Of a stretch of 64,000 nt of DNA, positions 25,152 to 35,527 are shown piece by piece. The stretch is from contig NZ_VDQT01000002.1 in NCBI RefSeq assembly GCF_007667275.1, forward strand, positions 806,001 through 870,000. Direction: 5' to 3'. This DNA is from Stenotrophomonas rhizophila (GTDB lineage Bacteria > Pseudomonadota > Gammaproteobacteria > Xanthomonadales > Xanthomonadaceae). Within the stretch, counting starts at the first letter, position 1. Each line of letters opens with the position of its first letter. Position numbers and translations under genes: made by a program. Below the pieces are notes generated by a model. The model was not told the DNA's origin and ran no database searches. It saw nothing but the letters and a program-made list of their open reading frames with translations.

Positions 25152-26792
25152 ATGCAAGTTCTTTACCGCTCGCTGTTGTTGATGCTGCCTGTCAGCGCCG
25201 TGGCCACACCATTGCCGGCGGCGCCCGGCAACGCGGAGGTGGTGCAGGGCGAAGCGCTCGCCTCCCCTGCGGCCCGTGCGCTGTCGTTCGCCGGCGGACT
25301 TGGCGTCGGCGTGGGCGTGGCCGGGGTGTTCGGCCGCGCGCAGGTCCGCGACCGCGTGGTCCATTGCGAGGCGCCGGCACCGGTGTCGATGTCCCCGCCG
25401 GGGTGGGACGATGCGCTCTGGCAGGTCGACCAGAATGACCAGCGGATCGCACGCAACCGGCTGGACATCGACCTGCTGCGCGACGGCGTGCAGGGCGTCA
25501 GCGCCGACCTCAGCGACGTGGTGCGCTTCGACAAGGATGCCACCGTGCACCTGCGCGGCGCGCGGCTGCTGGCCCTGGGCGCCGGTGAGATCAGCGCGGA
25601 AAGCCAGCACGCGGTCAATGGCGCACAGCTGTTTGCCGCCGAAGCGCGGGTGGCCGCACTCGAGTACGTCCAGCAGTACTTCAAGGTCGGGTCCGACGAA
25701 CTGAGCCTGCCGGCGCATGCCGGGTTCCTGGCCACCGCGATGGGCGCCGATGCCCGCGCCGTCGCCAACGGGTCCACCGCCTACGGCAGCTACGCCACGG
25801 CGCTGGGCCACAATTCGGTGGCCCTCGGGCGCGCGGCGATCGTGCTTGAAGGGGCCGCGGACGGGTTCGCGCTGGGCACGCGCTCCCGCGTGCTGGCCGA
25901 AAACGGGATGGCGCTCGGTGCCTCCACCCAGGTCTGGGAGGGCGCCCACGACAGCGTGGCGCTCGGCTTCGGCTCGATCGTGCAGCGCCCGTGGGAAGTC
26001 TCGGTGGGCGGGCAAGGCCTGCGCCGGCGCATCACCAATGTCCTGCCGGGCATCGCCGCCGATGACGTGGTTTCGCTGCGGCAGCTGACGGACATGGCCA
26101 GCGTGCTCGGCACCAGCATCAACGCCGAAGGCGGCGTGCGCGGCATGCGCTTCGCGGTGCAGGGCAAGTGGCACGGCACCGTGGCCGGGGCGCTGGATGC
26201 GCTGGATTACGCGGTGAGCGCGGCACACCGGGCGCTGGGCGACATGGGCGGGCAGGTCGACGCGCTCGCCGCGCAGAACGAGCACAGCCAGCCCGCCAGC
26301 GCGGCCGACGCCGCCGAGCCGATCACGGCGTCTGCGGACACCACCCACCCCGCAGCGCCGCAGGCCGCTGCCAGCGCGACCGCCGTCGCGGCCGACGCGC
26401 GTGCGGTCGAGCCGGCCGCTGCGGCACCGCCGTCGGCAGCGCCACTGCCGCCGGTCGACACCCGCGCCGTGGACGACGCGGTGCAGCGCGCCAATGCGTA
26501 CACCGACCAGGCCATGGCCGGCGTCGACCGTCGCTTCGACCGCCTCGACCGGCGCATGAACCGCATGGCGGCGATGGGCAGCGCACAGGCCGCCATGGCC
26601 ATGAACACCGCCGGCCTGCCCACCTGGAACCGGCTCGGCGCGGGGGTTGGCCATGCCGATGGCGAATCGGCGCTGGCGGTGGGCTACCAGCGCGTGCTGG
26701 ACCGGCGCACCACCACCACCTTCAGCCTCAATGGGGCTTTCAGCCAGGGCGGCGAAAGCACCGTGGCGGTGGGCGTCGGCATCGGCTGGTAG
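25152..26792 (+). CDS. YadA-like trimeric autotransporter adhesin
   Basis: A 546-residue predicted outer-membrane trimeric autotransporter. A short signal peptide (about 1-19) lacks the long extended signal region common in this class. Left-handed beta-roll head repeats lie at about residues 190-285: ATAMGADA, TAYGSYATALG, NSVALG, GFALGTRS, DSVALGFGS. A neck-like VVSLRQLTDM and a collagen-free region follow, then an Ala/Pro-rich linker (about 380-435), a short coiled coil (AVQRANAYTDQAMAG...RFDRLDRRMNRM) and the C-terminal YadA anchor ending in GVGIGW. It starts only 11 bases after the fimbrial chaperone, so it is almost certainly part of that operon. Head motif and anchor make the family call firm; ligand unknown. 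Confidence 0.88.
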   Translation: MQVLYRSLLLMLPVSAVATPLPAAPGNAEVVQGEALASPAARALSFAGGLGVGVGVAGVFGRAQVRDRVVHCEAPAPVSMSPPGWDDALWQVDQNDQRIARNRLDIDLLRDGVQGVSADLSDVVRFDKDATVHLRGARLLALGAGEISAESQHAVNGAQLFAAEARVAALEYVQQYFKVGSDELSLPAHAGFLATAMGADARAVANGSTAYGSYATALGHNSVALGRAAIVLEGAADGFALGTRSRVLAENGMALGASTQVWEGAHDSVALGFGSIVQRPWEVSVGGQGLRRRITNVLPGIAADDVVSLRQLTDMASVLGTSINAEGGVRGMRFAVQGKWHGTVAGALDALDYAVSAAHRALGDMGGQVDALAAQNEHSQPASAADAAEPITASADTTHPAAPQAAASATAVAADARAVEPAAAAPPSAAPLPPVDTRAVDDAVQRANAYTDQAMAGVDRRFDRLDRRMNRMAAMGSAQAAMAMNTAGLPTWNRLGAGVGHADGESALAVGYQRVLDRRTTTTFSLNGAFSQGGESTVAVGVGIGW

Positions 26793-26808
26793 CGGTTGCG
26801 CGGCGCGC

Positions 26809-27456
26809 TCAGGGGCTGTCCAGATAGCCCCTGATCTCGTCCTCGGCAAGCAGGCTGCGCAGCTGCGCGGCCGAAGCCCGCCGCATCGGTTTCTCGTCGA
26901 TGCTCGACAGCGGGGGCTGGCGCAGCGCGTCGTAGGGCAGCACCGCCACGTCGAAGGTCAGGCCTTCGGCGGAGAACACCCATACCGGCACGTCCAGTGT
27001 GCGTTCGCGGTCCAGCCGCAGGCGGCGCATGCGCGACTCGGCCGGGATGCGGTGTTCTTCGAGGAAACGCTGCACGGCATCGGCGTCGTCGCTGTGCAGC
27101 TGCAGCTGCACCGGACTGTTGGCGTCGGCGGTGCCGTCCAGGACCGGCCCACACAGGCGCGGCGCGAAACCGTGCAGGAACTCCAGTGCACGCAGGCCGG
27201 CCTCGCGACGCTGGCGCAGTTGCGTGCCATGCCCCGCACCGGCGAACAGGCGTTGGTATTCGCGCAGCGCGTCTTCGATCTCGGTATTTCGCGGCAGCGA
27301 GGCATCGTCGTGGATGCCCAGCCGCCCGGCGGCTTTCAGCTTGGCCTGGTGGTAATCGCGGATTCCGCCTTCGGCCATCAACCGGGCCGCCTCGTGGGCG
27401 AGCCGGTGACGGCGTTCGCGGGTCTGGCTCTCGGCATGCTGTCGGGCACGATGCAT
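26809..27456 (-). CDS. Nucleotidyltransferase-like hypothetical protein
   Basis: A 215-residue cytoplasmic protein. The N-terminal helix pair reads ARLMAEGGIRDYHQAKLKAAGRLG, a pattern known from a widespread proteobacterial family usually annotated as nucleotidyltransferase-domain protein. The centre has PRLCGPVLDGTADANSPVQLQLHSDD, compatible with a degenerate nucleotidyltransferase fold, and the C-terminus has LPYDALRQPPLSS. No Gly-Ser/Asp-x-Asp catalytic pair is obvious, so activity is uncertain. The ATG at 27456 has a strong AGGGGAG upstream; the frame stays open to 27597 without similarity. It converges on the autotransporter gene with a 16-base gap. Confidence 0.75.
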   Translation of the reverse strand: MHRARQHAESQTRERRHRLAHEAARLMAEGGIRDYHQAKLKAAGRLGIHDDASLPRNTEIEDALREYQRLFAGAGHGTQLRQRREAGLRALEFLHGFAPRLCGPVLDGTADANSPVQLQLHSDDADAVQRFLEEHRIPAESRMRRLRLDRERTLDVPVWVFSAEGLTFDVAVLPYDALRQPPLSSIDEKPMRRASAAQLRSLLAEDEIRGYLDSP

Positions 27457-27513
27457 GAGCGATTCTCCCCTGGTGCGACCTGCCTCGACTTTACACCCGC
27501 GATGTGACGAGCA

Positions 27514-27536
27514 GGACACGCATGGCGTGTCCCTAC
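27514..27536. repeat. GTAG-type palindrome, GACACGCATGGCGTGTC variant
   Basis: GGACACGCATGGCGTGTCCCTAC, split as an 8-base palindromic arm pair plus CCTAC. Identical core at 2033-2055; inverse copy at 27656-27679. Confidence 0.65.
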
Positions 27537-27543
27537 GCAACGT

Positions 27544-27631
27544 CCCGACCAGGAATGGTCGTTCAACCCGCCCACCCGACCAAAACAGGTCGTTCAACCA
27601 CAGGCCACCCGACCAAAATCAATCGTTCGAC
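27544..27631. repeat. Three degenerate direct repeats with internal GACC/GGTC symmetry
   Basis: CCCGACCAGGAATGGTCG-TTCAAC (27544-27567), CCCGACCAAAACAGGTCG-TTCAAC (27575-27598) and CCCGACCAAAATCAATCG-TTCGAC (27608-27631), spaced 31 and 33 bases. Copy 1 holds a perfect palindrome CGACCA-GGAA-TGGTCG; the symmetry decays in copies 2 and 3. They lie between the nucleotidyltransferase-like gene and the 3' end of mrcA. Confidence 0.7.
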
Positions 27632-27655
27632 CCCAACATCGCTCGACCCCGGATC

Positions 27656-27679
27656 GTAGTGACACGCCATGCGTGTCAA
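27656..27679. repeat. GTAG-type palindrome, inverse of the 27514 unit
   Basis: GTAGTGACACGC-CAT-GCGTGTCAAC, 24 bases beyond the mrcA stop. With the unit at 27514-27536 it brackets the three degenerate repeats. Confidence 0.65.
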
Positions 27680-27703
27680 CGCCATGCCGAACGCAGCCTC
27701 ACA

Positions 27704-30130
27704 TCAAAAAATATCGAACGCCGCATCATCCGCCTGCTGGGTCTGGGTATTGAAGTCATACTCGGCCAGCTTCTCCATGTCCTCCACCTTGACCCATTCG
27801 GTGGCGCCGTTGAGCGTGGCCTGGACCATGCCGGTCGGCGGCTCGTTCTGCGCCACCGGGGTGTCCTTCAGCGCCACGCGCATGTAGTCGATCCAGATCG
27901 GCAGCGCCGCGCGGCCGCCGTACTCTCGGTAGCCCAGCGAACGGAAGTCGTCGCGGCCCACCCACACGGTGGTGGCGTACGGACCGCCGAAGCCGGAGAA
28001 CCACGCGTCGCGGTGGTCGTTGGTGGAGCCGGTCTTGCCGCCCACGTCCTCACGCCCCAGCACCTTCGCCGCGGTGCCGGTGCCGCGCTGGACCACGTCG
28101 CGCATCATCGACACCAGCTGGTACGCGGTACGCGCATCGATCGCACGCGGCGCGGTGCGCGCGTTCGGGTCGACCGGCGCGGCCGGTGCGGCTGCCTGTT
28201 CGGTCGCGGGCGCGGGCGCGCCGGCCGGTGCGGGGGCTGCCGCAGCGCCGAAGTTGAAGCCGTCCACCACCTGGCTCACCGGCGCACCGCCGCTGGTGCC
28301 CACGCAGTCGCGGCAGGCACGGGCCGGGTTCTCCTTGAAGACCAGGTTGCCGTCGCGGTCGCTGACCTGGTCGATCAGCCAGGTATCCACGCGCGAGCCG
28401 CCGTTGGCGAACACCGCGTAGCCGCGGGCCACCGACAGCGGGGTCAGCGAGGCCGTGCCCAGCGACATCGACAGGTTCGGCGGCAGCTCGGCCTCGGCGA
28501 AGCCGAATTCGCTGATGTACTTGCGAGCGTAGTCCACCCCCATCCCGTCCAGCAGGCGCACCGAGACCAGGTTGCGCGACTGCACCAGCGCCTCGCGCAG
28601 GCGCATCGGGCCGCGGAAGCCGCCGCCGTCGTTCTGCGGCTGCCAGGTCTTGCCGCGACGGTCGCGGAACACCACCGGGGCGTCCAGCACGATCGAGGCC
28701 GGGTTGAAGCCCTTGTCGAAGGCCGCTGCGTAGATGAAGGGCTTGAAGCTCGAGCCGGGCTGGCGACGGGCCTGGGTGGCGCGGTTGAACTTGTTGCCGG
28801 AGAAGCTGAAACCGCCGACCAGTGCCTTCAGCGCACCGCTCTGGGCGTCCAGCGAGACCAGTGCGGACTGGCCGCGCGGGATCTGGTCCAGCAGCCACTC
28901 GCCTTCCTTCTCGCCGCTGCGCACGCGCACGATGTCGCCGCGCTTGACCAGCTTGGCCGGGGTCTTTCCGGTCCACTTCGCGGCCGAGGCCGGCAGCACC
29001 CGCTCGCTGCGGTCGGCCATCACCACGGTGGCGCTGCCGTCGGCAGCGGTGGCGGCCACGATCGCCGGCAGCAGCCCGGACTGGCCGGCGATGCCGCGCA
29101 GGTGGGTGGCCAGTGCAGCGGCATCGTCGCCCGCGCCCAGCGCCACCTGCTGTTCCACGCCGTGCCAGCCATGCCGGTGGTCGTACTGCAGCAGGCCATC
29201 GCGGACCGCCAGGTTGGCCGCGGTCTGCATCCCCGCGTTGATCGTGGTGGTGACGTGGTAGCCCTTGTTGAGCACGTCGCCGCCGAAGCGGGCGATCATC
29301 TCCTGGCGGACCAGTTCGGCCACGTACGGGGCCTCCACCTGCACCGGCGGCTCATGCGCGGTGGCATGCATCGGCACCGCCTTGGCCGCGTCGGCCTCGG
29401 CCTGGGTGATGAAGCCCAGGTTGGCCATGCGCTGCAGCACGTAGAAGTCGCGGCGCTCGCGGGCGCGCTCCGGGTTGCTGATCGGGTTGCCGCTGGAGGG
29501 GAACTTGGGGATGCCGGCCAGCGAGGCCATCTCATCCAGGCTCAGCTCGCCCAGCTTCTTGCCGTAGTAGAACTCGGCCGCCGCGGCCACGCCGTAGGCG
29601 CGGTTGCCGAAGAAACTCTTGTTCAGGTACAGCTCGAAGATCTCGTCCTTGCTCAGTTCCTGCTCGATCTTGCGCGCCAGCAGGATCTCGGCCAGCTTGC
29701 GGGTGTAGCTGTACTCCGAGCTCAGGAAGAACTGCCGGGCCACCTGCTGGGTGATGGTCGACCCGCCCGGGACCCGCTTGTCGTTGGTGGTGGCCAGCAG
29801 CCACACCGCGCGCCCGATGCCCTTGTAGTCCACCCCCCCATGCTCGTAGAAGCGGGCGTCCTCGGTGGCCAGGAAGGCCTGCTTGAGGCGCTCCGGGACC
29901 TCCTTCATGGTGATCGGGGTGCGCCGGGACTCGCCAAACACCGCCATCAGCTCGCCGTCGGCGGCGTACACGTACATCGGCTCCTGCATCTCGATGTCGC
30001 GCAGGGTCTGGACGTCCGGAAGCCGCGCGGAAATGGCGAAGTACAGGCCTCCCGCGACAGCCGCGCCGACCAGGGCCAGGACCAGGAAAACCACCAGCAT
30101 CCAGCGCAGCCAGCGTCGAAGACGAGTCAT
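27704..30130 (-). CDS. mrcA: Penicillin-binding protein 1A, bifunctional transglycosylase/transpeptidase
   Basis: An 808-residue class A PBP that polymerises and cross-links peptidoglycan from the inner membrane. Membrane anchor about residues 10-33. Glycosyltransferase family 51 domain about 60-235: catalytic E90 in EDARFYEH, then [14 protein letters not shown] and [21 protein letters not shown] helix. An OB-like insert follows. Transpeptidase: S460-x-x-K463 (GSSFKPF), SRN and K699-T-G701 (GGKTGSTND). An Ala/Pro-rich insert lies at about 620-645. It is divergent from pilM, the gene order also found in pseudomonads. Start ATG at 30130 is supported by the basic N-terminus [10 protein letters not shown]. 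Confidence 0.96.
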   Translation of the reverse strand: MTRLRRWLRWMLVVFLVLALVGAAVAGGLYFAISARLPDVQTLRDIEMQEPMYVYAADGELMAVFGESRRTPITMKEVPERLKQAFLATEDARFYEHGGVDYKGIGRAVWLLATTNDKRVPGGSTITQQVARQFFLSSEYSYTRKLAEILLARKIEQELSKDEIFELYLNKSFFGNRAYGVAAAAEFYYGKKLGELSLDEMASLAGIPKFPSSGNPISNPERARERRDFYVLQRMANLGFITQAEADAAKAVPMHATAHEPPVQVEAPYVAELVRQEMIARFGGDVLNKGYHVTTTINAGMQTAANLAVRDGLLQYDHRHGWHGVEQQVALGAGDDAAALATHLRGIAGQSGLLPAIVAATAADGSATVVMADRSERVLPASAAKWTGKTPAKLVKRGDIVRVRSGEKEGEWLLDQIPRGQSALVSLDAQSGALKALVGGFSFSGNKFNRATQARRQPGSSFKPFIYAAAFDKGFNPASIVLDAPVVFRDRRGKTWQPQNDGGGFRGPMRLREALVQSRNLVSVRLLDGMGVDYARKYISEFGFAEAELPPNLSMSLGTASLTPLSVARGYAVFANGGSRVDTWLIDQVSDRDGNLVFKENPARACRDCVGTSGGAPVSQVVDGFNFGAAAAPAPAGAPAPATEQAAAPAAPVDPNARTAPRAIDARTAYQLVSMMRDVVQRGTGTAAKVLGREDVGGKTGSTNDHRDAWFSGFGGPYATTVWVGRDDFRSLGYREYGGRAALPIWIDYMRVALKDTPVAQNEPPTGMVQATLNGATEWVKVEDMEKLAEYDFNTQTQQADDAAFDIF

Positions 30131-30273
30131 CAGTGACAGATTCCGATTGCGAATTTCGTGGCCGCAGAGTATAGATTACGCAAGGGAACGGCTGGGGTTG
30201 TTCCCGGGGAGAGCATTTCGGTGACCGTCAGGGGACGGGCGAAACGTGCGCTGCTGCGCGTTTTGCACGTTGA

Positions 30274-31412
<1,139 letters not shown>

Positions 31413-31413
<1 letters not shown>

Positions 31414-32234
31414 TGGCAAGAATCAATCTATTGCCCTGGCGCGCCGAACGGCGCAGGCAACGCCAGCGCGAGTTCATGACCATGCTTGGCTTCGCCGCCA
31501 TCGCGGGTGTCGTGCTGTCGGCGCTGATCTGGTTCTACTACGACCGCCAGATCAGCGGCCAGGGGGATCGCAATGCCTTCCTGTCGGCCGAGATCGCGCG
31601 GGTGAAGGAGCAGAACAAGGAAATCGACCGCCTGGATCGCCAGAAGGACCGCCTGCTGGCGCGCAAGAAGGTGATCGAACAGCTGCAGGCCAAGCGCTCG
31701 CAGATGGTGCACCTGTTCGACGCGCTGGTCCGGACCATCCCCGATGGGCTGGTGCTGACCGCGCTGAAGCAGGAAGGCGACATCCTCACCCTGGAAGGCC
31801 GCACCCAGTCCAACGCCCGGGTTAGCGCCTACATGCGCAACCTGGAAAGCTCGGGCTGGATGACCAAGCCGGAACTGTCGGTGATCGAAGCGCGCAAGCC
31901 GGAAGAAGAAAAAGACAAGGTGGCGGGCCCGGTGGCGGACATCTCGGCATTGCCGTACGTGTTCGTGGTCAAGGTGACGCTGCCGGCACAGAGCGAAGCG
32001 GTCGACCACCTCGGTCCGGACGGCAGCGTGATCCCTCCAGGCAGCGATCCGGCGGCCACGCCGGCCACTGCCCCGGGCGTAGCACCGCTTGCCCCGGCAC
32101 CGGCCGACGGCGCACCGGCGACCCCGGCCCCGGCCCCGGCCCCGGCTGAGCCGGCGCCGGCTGGCAGCCGCATCGTTCCCACCCCGGCACCGCAACCGGC
32201 GGCGTCCAGCACGCCGCAGAAGGGGGCCGCATGA
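31413..32234 (+). CDS. pilN: Type IV pilus inner-membrane protein PilN
   Basis: A 273-residue bitopic protein. The N-terminal ARINLLPWRAERRR is the PilM-binding motif, a membrane helix follows at about residues 24-43, then a periplasmic coiled coil (about 50-100) and a ferredoxin-like domain (about 105-205) that pairs with PilO. Other PilN proteins are near 200 residues; here about 65-70 extra residues of Ala/Pro-rich sequence (about 208-273), with a run of repeated CCCCGG-type codons, extend the periplasmic end. Overlaps pilO by four bases. Confidence 0.95.
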
Positions 32235-32905
32235 GCCAGAAGAAAGTGAACCTCAAGGAACTGGACCTCAACAACATCGGCAACTGGCCGCAGCAGGCCA
32301 AGATCGTCTTCTGTGCCCTGCTGTCGCTGTTGATCATCATCCTGGCCTGGTTCGTGCTCATCAGCGGAAAGCGCGAAGAGCTCGAAGGGCTGGAGCGCGC
32401 CGAAGTTGCCCTGCGTGCCGATTTTGAAACGGAGCAGGGCCGAGCAGTCAACCTGGAGCCGTTGAAGCAGCAGCTGGCACAGATGGAGCAGGTGCTGCAG
32501 CAGATGCTGCGCCAGCTGCCCAGCAAGACCGAAATGCCGGACCTGATCATCGACATCTCGCAGACTGCGTTGTCCAGCGGACTGGTCAACGAGCTGTTCC
32601 AGCCCGGTGAGGAAGTGCCCAAGGAGTTCTACGCCGAAAAGCCGATCGCCCTGCGCATGGTGGGCAGCTACCACCAGTTCGGTGCCTTCGTCAGCGGCGT
32701 GGCCTCGCTGCCGCGCGTGGTCATCCTGACCATGCACGACATCAACCTCAAGCCCAAGGACCCCAAGACCGGCATCACCGCACGCAGTGGCGCGCTGGAG
32801 CTGTCCGGTACGGTCAAGACCTATCGGTACCTGGACGACGTGGAAATGGAAGCGCAGGAAAAAGCCGCTGCACAGGCAGCCGGTCCGGACGGAGGCCAGC
32901 AATGA
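32231..32905 (+). CDS. pilO: Type IV pilus inner-membrane protein PilO
   Basis: A 224-residue bitopic partner of PilN. It has a short cytoplasmic segment KKVNLKELDLNNIGNWP, a membrane helix at about residues 24-44, a periplasmic coiled coil (about 48-100), and a ferredoxin-like domain with PIALRMVGSYHQFGAFV, a PilO signature. It heterodimerises with PilN and contacts PilP. Four-base overlaps with both pilN and pilP give a tightly coupled operon. Confidence 0.95.
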   Translation: MSQKKVNLKELDLNNIGNWPQQAKIVFCALLSLLIIILAWFVLISGKREELEGLERAEVALRADFETEQGRAVNLEPLKQQLAQMEQVLQQMLRQLPSKTEMPDLIIDISQTALSSGLVNELFQPGEEVPKEFYAEKPIALRMVGSYHQFGAFVSGVASLPRVVILTMHDINLKPKDPKTGITARSGALELSGTVKTYRYLDDVEMEAQEKAAAQAAGPDGGQQ

Positions 32906-33438
32906 ACATGGCCCGTACCCTTCGCATCTGTGTGCTGTTGACGTTGGCCCTGCTCGCAGGCTGCGCACGTGACATCTCCAGTACCCCCGGCGACGCGCCG
33001 AACCTAGAAAAGTGGGTCGCCGACGTGCGTGCACGCCCGGCACCGCCGCTCGAACCGTTGCCGGTCATGCAGCAGTTCGAGACCTTCGAATACTCCGCGC
33101 AGGGCATGCGGGATCCGTTCACCGACGCCTGGGCCAACCCCCAGGGCGGTGGTTCGGGCCTGCGCCCGGATCCGAACCGCCGCAAGGAGCCGCTGGAAGA
33201 CTTCCCGCTGGACGCCTTGGACATGGTCGGTTCGATCGGCAAGGGCGGCGGACTGGTCGCGCTGGTGATGGCACCGGACAAGGTCACCTATCGGGTGCGT
33301 CCGGGGGTCTACATGGGGCAGAGCGACGGTCGCGTGACCGGGGTCTTCGAAGACCGGATCGAACTGATTGAACTGGTGCCGGATGGCGCGGGCGGCTGGC
33401 TGGAACGGCCTGCATCGCTTGCGCTTGAAGATCAATGA
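32902..33438 (+). CDS. pilP: Type IV pilus lipoprotein PilP
   Basis: A 178-residue lipoprotein connecting PilN/PilO in the inner membrane with PilQ in the outer membrane. Signal peptide with lipobox LLAGC (Cys at about residue 21). An extended unstructured segment follows, then the conserved beta-sandwich domain with PLEDFPLDALDMVGSI and TYRVRPGVYMGQSDGRV, both PilP signatures. Overlaps pilO by four bases and reaches the pilQ region by an ATGA overlap. Confidence 0.96.
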   Translation: MNMARTLRICVLLTLALLAGCARDISSTPGDAPNLEKWVADVRARPAPPLEPLPVMQQFETFEYSAQGMRDPFTDAWANPQGGGSGLRPDPNRRKEPLEDFPLDALDMVGSIGKGGGLVALVMAPDKVTYRVRPGVYMGQSDGRVTGVFEDRIELIELVPDGAGGWLERPASLALEDQ

Positions 33439-33458
33439 ATGATTATGGGGATAGCACG

Positions 33459-35429
33459 ATGACCTTTTCCAACGCCATGCTGCAGCGTGCCGTCCGGCGC
33501 CCGAAGCTGATCCACCTGTGCGCGCTGGGAGTCGCGCTCATGGTGGCCAATGGCACGCTGATGGCGGCCACGCCGGCCGCTGCGGCGACCACCCAGGGGG
33601 CCGGCGCTGCGCCGGCCACCGCGCCGGCCTCGCTGGCGGTGTCCAAGATCGACTTCAAGCGCGGTGAAGACGGCAGTGGCCGCCTCATCCTGCAGTTCGA
33701 CGGCAAGGGTGCCAACCCGGACCTGCGTACGCAGGGCAACAGCGTCGTCGTCGACGTCGGCAACGCGACCCTGCCGGACACCCTGCAGAAGTCGATCAAC
33801 GTGGTCGACTTCGCCACCCCGGTGCAGCGCATCGACCCGAAGCCGTACGGCGGTGGCACCCAGCTGGTGCTGAACACCAACACGGCCTTCGAGTCGCTGG
33901 CGTACCAGACCGACAACGAATACGTGGTCGAGATCAGCCCGCGCAAGAGCGCCCCGGCCACCGGTGCGATCAACGCCACCACCGTGACCCAGGCGGCCGC
34001 GGCGGTCGCCCAGCGTGGCTACAGCGGCAAGCCGGTGACCTTCAACTTCCAGGACGTGCCGGTGCGCACCGTGCTGCAGTTGATCGCCGAAGAGTCGAAC
34101 CTCAACGTGGTCGCCTCCGACAGCGTCGCCGGCAATGTCACCCTGCGCCTGGTCAACGTGCCGTGGGACCAGGCGCTGGACATCGTGCTGCGTGCCAAGG
34201 GCCTGGACAAGCGCCGCGAGGGCGGTGTGATCTGGGTCGCGCCGCAGCCGGAGCTGGCCAAGTTCGAGCAGGACAAGGAAGACGCCCGCATCGCGATTGA
34301 AAACCGCGAAGACCTGGTCACCGACTACGTCCAGATCAATTACCACAACGCCGCGCAGATCTTCAAAGCACTGACCGAAGCCAAGGGCATTGGCGGCGGA
34401 AGTGGCGGTGGCAGTGGTGGCGGCGGCAGCAGCTCGCAGGAAGACAGCGGGTTCCTGTCCTCGCGCGGTCGCCTGGTCGCCGACGAACGCACCAATACGT
34501 TGATGATCAGCGACATCCCGAAGAAGGTCGCGCGCATGCGTGAGCTGATCAACGTGATCGACCGCCCGGTCGACCAGGTGCTGATCGAAAGCCGCATCGT
34601 GATCGCTACCGATACCTTCGCGCGCGAACTGGGCGCCAAGTTCGGCATCTCCGGTCGTCGCGACAATGTCTGGTTCGGCGGCAACACCGACCAGAACCAC
34701 AACAACATCGACGACAACGGCCAGGCGGAACAGGAATACGCCGAAGCGGTCGCCGACTGGCAAGCCAATGGCGGTCCGGTGCCGGTGCGGCCGGGTCAGA
34801 TCTTCAACACGCCGAACTTCAACTGGAACCTGCCGGTGGCAGCGGCCAGCAACCCGGGTTCGCTGGCGCTGTCGATCCTCAACGCCGGCTACCTGCTGGA
34901 CGTGGAGCTGTCGGCCATGCAGCAGGAATCGCGCGGCGAAGTCATCTCCAACCCGCGCGTGGTCACCACCAACCAGCGTGAGGCGGTGATCAAGCAGGGT
35001 AAGGAAATCGGCTACGTGACCATCACCGGCGGCTCCGGCGGTCAGGCGGCAACTCCCAACGTGCAGTTCAAGGAAGTGCTGCTGGAGCTGAAGGTCACCC
35101 CGACCATCACCAACGACAACCGCGTGTTCCTGAACATGTCGGTCAAGAAGGATGAAGTCGAAAGCTACATCGTGCTGGACGGCTACGGCCAGGTGCCCTC
35201 GATCAACCGCCGCGAAGTGAACACCGCGGTGCTGGTCGACGACGGCCAGACCGTGGTGATCGGCGGCGTGTACGAGTTCACCGACCGCAACAGCGTGAAC
35301 AAGGTGCCGTTCCTGGGCGACGTGCCGTTCCTGGGCAACCTGTTCAAGAAGCGCAGCCGCAACAAGGACAAGGCCGAACTGCTGGTCTTCGTCACCCCCA
35401 AGGTGCTGCGCGTGGCCAAGACCAACTGA
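33459..35429 (+). CDS. pilQ: Type IV pilus secretin PilQ
   Basis: Outer-membrane secretin through which the pilus emerges. From the ATG at 33459 it has 656 residues: signal peptide (AVRRPKLIHLCALGVALM...), AMIN domain (about 45-155) for peptidoglycan binding, secretin N0/N1 (PVTFNFQDVPVRTVLQLIAEE), a Gly/Ser-rich loop near residue 320, and the secretin channel with EVISNPRVVTTNQ and the C-terminal VPFLGDVPFLGNLFK. Two starts compete: 33435 (overlaps the pilP stop, weak SD) and 33459 (GGGGA seven bases upstream, and a more normal basic signal-peptide start). I chose the latter. Last gene of pilMNOPQ, followed by a terminator. Confidence 0.93.
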   Translation: MTFSNAMLQRAVRRPKLIHLCALGVALMVANGTLMAATPAAAATTQGAGAAPATAPASLAVSKIDFKRGEDGSGRLILQFDGKGANPDLRTQGNSVVVDVGNATLPDTLQKSINVVDFATPVQRIDPKPYGGGTQLVLNTNTAFESLAYQTDNEYVVEISPRKSAPATGAINATTVTQAAAAVAQRGYSGKPVTFNFQDVPVRTVLQLIAEESNLNVVASDSVAGNVTLRLVNVPWDQALDIVLRAKGLDKRREGGVIWVAPQPELAKFEQDKEDARIAIENREDLVTDYVQINYHNAAQIFKALTEAKGIGGGSGGGSGGGGSSSQEDSGFLSSRGRLVADERTNTLMISDIPKKVARMRELINVIDRPVDQVLIESRIVIATDTFARELGAKFGISGRRDNVWFGGNTDQNHNNIDDNGQAEQEYAEAVADWQANGGPVPVRPGQIFNTPNFNWNLPVAAASNPGSLALSILNAGYLLDVELSAMQQESRGEVISNPRVVTTNQREAVIKQGKEIGYVTITGGSGGQAATPNVQFKEVLLELKVTPTITNDNRVFLNMSVKKDEVESYIVLDGYGQVPSINRREVNTAVLVDDGQTVVIGGVYEFTDRNSVNKVPFLGDVPFLGNLFKKRSRNKDKAELLVFVTPKVLRVAKTN

Positions 35430-35455
35430 GCCACCGCTCCCGTAGCTTGACCAGG

Positions 35456-35489
35456 ATCCGGCGCCCTCCAGGGCGCCGGATTTTTTTTG
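35456..35489 (+). terminator. Intrinsic terminator of the pilMNOPQ operon
   Basis: ATCCGGCGCC / GGCGCCGGAT stem (12 bases in full, loop TCCA region) followed by eight T, 27 bases beyond pilQ. Confidence 0.92.
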
Positions 35490-35527
35490 TTCACCGCAGG
35501 GCAAGGTGGTGGAACTATCCTCGTGGC

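Noticed and set aside
27457..27597. Extended N-terminus of the nucleotidyltransferase-like protein
   Set aside because: The extension runs through palindromic repeats, and the ATG at 27456 has the only good ribosome binding site.
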